A DNA stretch of 57,416 bases from an uncultured Opitutales bacterium (lineage in GTDB: Bacteria; Verrucomicrobiota; Verrucomicrobiia; Opitutales; Seribacteraceae): the NCBI GenBank assembly GCA_905478775.1, contig CAJQKB010000062.1, forward strand, positions 1 through 57,416, written 5' to 3'. Within the stretch, counting starts at the first letter, position 1; the number at the start of each line of letters is the position of its first letter. The position numbers were made by a program, and so were the translations under genes. Shown piece by piece: positions 27,401 to 30,400 of this stretch. The notes beneath the pieces were generated by a model that was given only the letters and a program-made list of their open reading frames with translations, ran no database searches and had not been told where the DNA came from.

Positions 27401-30400
27401 ACCTATGCGAAATCGGTATTCGATGGTTATCCTGCAATTCGTTTCGCTTCCGGAGAGTCCTATAATATTGGTTCTCTAAATCTTACTATTGGAAATATTC
27501 ATGTCTTTATGGTGGCGCAGGGATTAGGAGTTGGAATTGGTGCTTCCAATGGGGTGACTGGGTGGACATTAGATGCAAAAACCACTCCTCGACTTGGTTC
27601 TTATTCCAATGAATATAGCATACTGCAACAAGTAACTCTTGGAAATGATCCTAGCTCCGGTTTTGGTCAATTGATCGGAGAAATTGGCGAAGTAATGGTC
27701 TTTGATCGTCTTCTGTCCCCACTCGAAAAGGAAAAGGTGGAGGGATATCTAGCACACAAATGGGGAATTACTCCCGATCTTGCTGGCAGTAGTTATAAGA
27801 TAAAGAATGGCCTAGCTTTGTATTATCCATTTGAGGAGACTGATGGTACCGCAATTCAGGATGCATCTCCCAATCTAAGGAATGCCAATTTGACTGACGG
27901 TAATTTGAATACAACCGGCAAGTTTACTTCTGGTGTTGAATTTGATAACCTTGCCCACACCAAAATTGATCTCGGCGTAAATCAACTTGCTCTTCCCAAT
28001 AATTGGACAATTTCAACATGGTTTACTACTCCCCTTGATGACACTTTCGTAGATTTTAGACATGCATTGACCAGTGGTGGTACCAATGCACATGTAGTTT
28101 TCGATCAACTAGGGTCTAAGGAGTTGGGAGCTTTCGATGGTACTTTTAATTCAACAGGTTATGGGGCTAATAACCTACCTACTGGATGGCATCACCTCGC
28201 CGCTCGTGGCAGTGGTGCACAAACTTCATTTTGGGTGGACGGAATTGCGGTGGGTACAGTAAATGCAAATGTTGCTTCAGCAGTGGATACAATTGGTAAT
28301 CTCTCTGGTGGTTTTGGTCGATTTGCAGATAAGATTGATGATTTTCGGATTTATGATCGGGCCCTTGGGGCTTCGGAAATCGTGGAATTGTTTGGTTCTG
28401 GGAATGGAGACTTCGGGGCGCATCCTTTTAGTACTTACAGTCCTAATTTCGATAATTCTCCCGAGATTGTCTTACCCAGTAATCCAATCGTTCATTGGAC
28501 TTTTGATGAATTAAACGGTACCGTTGTTGACGATTCTTCAGGGGTTGGCAATGTGGGTGATGGTACTTCTTTTTCTGATCTATATTTATTTTCTGAGGTC
28601 GGTCGAAATGGAACTTCGCTCCGCTTTGATGGGAATCAAACTTTATTATTACCTTCTAATGTTGCTACCTTTAATCTTACTGGACCTTTTGCAATTGGTC
28701 TTTGGTTATATACGGATGATTTGGATGGGGTAATTTTTAGAAGCGATCGAATCAAGTTTTATATTTCAAACGGTTTTATTAATGCAGAGGTCCGGATTGG
28801 TGGATCATGGAAAATCTCAAATTCATTTCCTTTATCTATTAATCAATGGGTTCACTACATTCTACAGTGGGATGGAAATAAAGTTGTGGTTTATGTCAAT
28901 AATGAGGAGGTGATTGCTCCTATTAATGCAAAAGGAACGCTTGCTGGAGATGGTACGACAGTAGACTTATATTTTGGCAAGCACCCCTCTTCTCCGGATT
29001 ACTTGGAGGGACAAATGGATGATTTGCGCATTTTCGGTCAGGGATTAACGGCACAAGAGAGACAGGATATATATAATTTTTCCGATTCGCCTTTAATTGC
29101 TAGATTTGGCCAAGAGTACGCCTATGAGATTGAGTCAATTAAAGGCCCGACTGAATATAACGCCACAAACCTACCCCAAGGTTTGGAAGTAGATGGAGTG
29201 AGTGGATTAATTTACGGAATTCCCACTCAAACGGGTGAGTTTAACTCCACTGTCACAGTTTCTAATATATCAGGCTCCGATTCAGAAATAATTAAATTGG
29301 TGGTGTTGAAGGGGCGGCAAAGTATTTCTTTCAATCAGGACTTGGGAGTTATTTCTTATGGTTCAATTCCAATTGATTTAAATGTAACCGCTACCTCAGA
29401 GTTACCTGTCTCCTTGGAGCTGGTTGACGGAAATTCTTCGGTGGATCTGAATGGTACTATCCTGACGATACGGAGTCCGGGCATGGTACGGATCAAGGCG
29501 ACGCAGGTTGGAGGTTTGGAGTGGTTGGCTGCAGAACCGGTTTTTCTAGATCTTCAAATCATGAAAAAGGAATTGGTGGTAAGGGTGAATGATCAATTTA
29601 GAAAAACGGATCAAGCCAACCCTCTCTTTACCTACGGATTCAATGGGTTTGCTTACGATGACAACGAAAGCGATTTGATACAAAGCGTTTCGGTGACAAC
29701 TTCTGTCGCAGATGGAAATACTTCAAACCCAACTCCGGAGGGATTGTATTCTATTCATGGTACAGGAGTACTTTCAGGTAAATACTTTGTTACTTACTTG
29801 GATGGGAAATTGACTGTATCTAATAAAACTCAGCATGAACTTATATTTGATCAGAATTTATCCTCGGTTTCGGCAACATTATCTACCTTATCATTAAATG
29901 GTTATTCGAGAACACTGGACGGAAACTTGACCAATCTTCCCTTACTGTACCAAGTGGAAGACGAGACGGTTGCCCGAATCCTCACCACTCGTCAGGATGT
30001 ACTTCTTGCCTACTGGAAACTAGATGAAAATCTTTACTCCGGCGCGAAGGATTCGATGGGGAATTATAATGGTACTTTGCTAGATCTTAATGTATCGGGG
30101 TCGAGTAAGGATTGGCTCCCTGCTCGATTTGGAAACGGAGTCCGACTAGGAGCATCAAATGGAAGGATCGAAGCAGGCAGCGTTCCTTTTGATGGCTCGT
30201 TCACAATTAGTCTTTGGTTGAATTCCTCGGATCTGAACTCTTCTGGGACACAAATATTGGCAAAAGATGGTTTTCCTTCGATGAATGTTTGTCGATTAAG
30301 TAAGGTTAATGGAAACGGAAACATAGCGTTTGATTTCTTGACTGATGGCAATTCGACTCCATTCACCTTACAATCCCCCTCCCCTGTGCTCACTCAAAAT